From Candidatus Falkowbacteria bacterium CG10_big_fil_rev_8_21_14_0_10_39_9 (lineage in GTDB: Bacteria; Patescibacteriota; Patescibacteriia; Patescibacteriales; UBA12465), in contig PFAQ01000001.1 in NCBI GenBank assembly GCA_002778645.1, positions 3,057 through 8,895 on the forward strand: a stretch of DNA of 5,839 bases, read 5' to 3'. The notes under the pieces are model-generated. The model ran no database searches and had not been told where the DNA came from. It was given only the letters and a program-made list of their open reading frames with translations. How positions within the stretch are numbered: the stretch's first letter is position 1; each line of letters opens with the position of its first letter. The position numbers and the translations under genes were made by a program. Positions 5,719 through 5,839 of this stretch are shown here, piece after piece.

Positions 5719-5746
5719 TGCCTACCCCCATCTATTCTGTTAAAAT
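5718..5746 (+). promoter_or_regulatory. probable promoter for the dCMP deaminase gene
   Basis: TTGCCT (5718-5723) and TAAAAT (5741-5746) have 17 bp spacing; the -35 box matches four of six and the -10 box five of six. Transcription would start near 5753, giving a leader of about 28 nt before the ATG at 5781. No Shine-Dalgarno sequence is present. Confidence 0.5.
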
Positions 5747-5780
5747 AAAAGGTGCTCCTTAATAATTATCTCTAAAAATT

Positions 5781-5839
5781 ATGAGCGAAAATGAATCCTA
5801 CCAGTGCCCCTCTTGGGACGAATATTTCATGGAAATTGC
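5781..5839 (+). CDS. N-terminal start of a probable deoxycytidylate (dCMP) deaminase, cut by window end
   Basis: Only 19 complete codons are visible. After a short polar start (MSENESYQ) comes 'CPSWDEYFMEI', which matches the highly conserved opening of dCMP deaminases of the ComEB type, usually RPSWDEYFM. These zinc enzymes turn dCMP into dUMP, feeding dTMP synthesis in the cytoplasm. The catalytic HAE and PCxxC zinc motifs would lie outside the window, so activity cannot be judged. The ATG is preceded by a promoter at 5718-5746 and a leader of about 28 nt. The call rests on this short signature alone. Confidence 0.75.
   Translation, partial: MSENESYQCPSWDEYFMEI

Overview
The window looks like chromosomal DNA from a Candidate Phyla Radiation (Patescibacteria, Parcubacteria-like) bacterium. 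This is an inference from gene style and content. The genes are short and tightly packed, the DNA is AT-rich, and promoters have sigma70-type boxes. There is a run of GT2 glycosyltransferases ending in galU, a probable start of a deoxycytidylate deaminase, and a propeller-like protein end of the kind common in that group. UGA is not read as sense in any gene here. No start codon has a recognisable Shine-Dalgarno sequence. The exact lineage cannot be fixed from this sequence.

Layout. Positions 1-467 (+) hold the C-terminal end of a probable beta-propeller protein. Positions 585-983 (+) hold a small exported protein of unknown function with its own promoter. It converges on an unknown cysteine-containing protein at 1018-1353 (-), and the two share a two-way terminator hairpin around 959-998. 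Positions 1444-5265 form one minus-strand operon, read from high to low coordinates: a DUF167/YggU protein, three GT2 glycosyltransferases and galU, with junctions of 1-4 nt or overlapping. A divergent promoter at 5305-5333 drives a small two-helix membrane protein (5376-5657, +) whose terminator overlaps its stop codon. The window ends in the first 19 codons of a probable dCMP deaminase (5781 onward, +).

How the genes fit together. GalU would make UDP-glucose. The three GT2 enzymes, at least one of them membrane-anchored, would transfer sugars in building a surface polysaccharide, glycolipid or glycoprotein glycan. No flippase, polymerase or lipid-carrier initiating transferase is present, so this is at most part of a glycan locus. 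The DUF167 gene at its head has no obvious metabolic link.

The most notable signals are regulatory. Two minus-strand genes have a -10 box exactly 6 nt before the ATG, which predicts leaderless mRNAs. Two plus-strand promoters share short sequence blocks. Both small plus-strand genes end inside their terminator hairpins. I see no CRISPR array, RNA gene, insertion sequence, prophage or defence system. No stretch longer than 300 bases is without a gene, and I do not see a clearly new biological system; the small unknown proteins are the only candidates for new biology.
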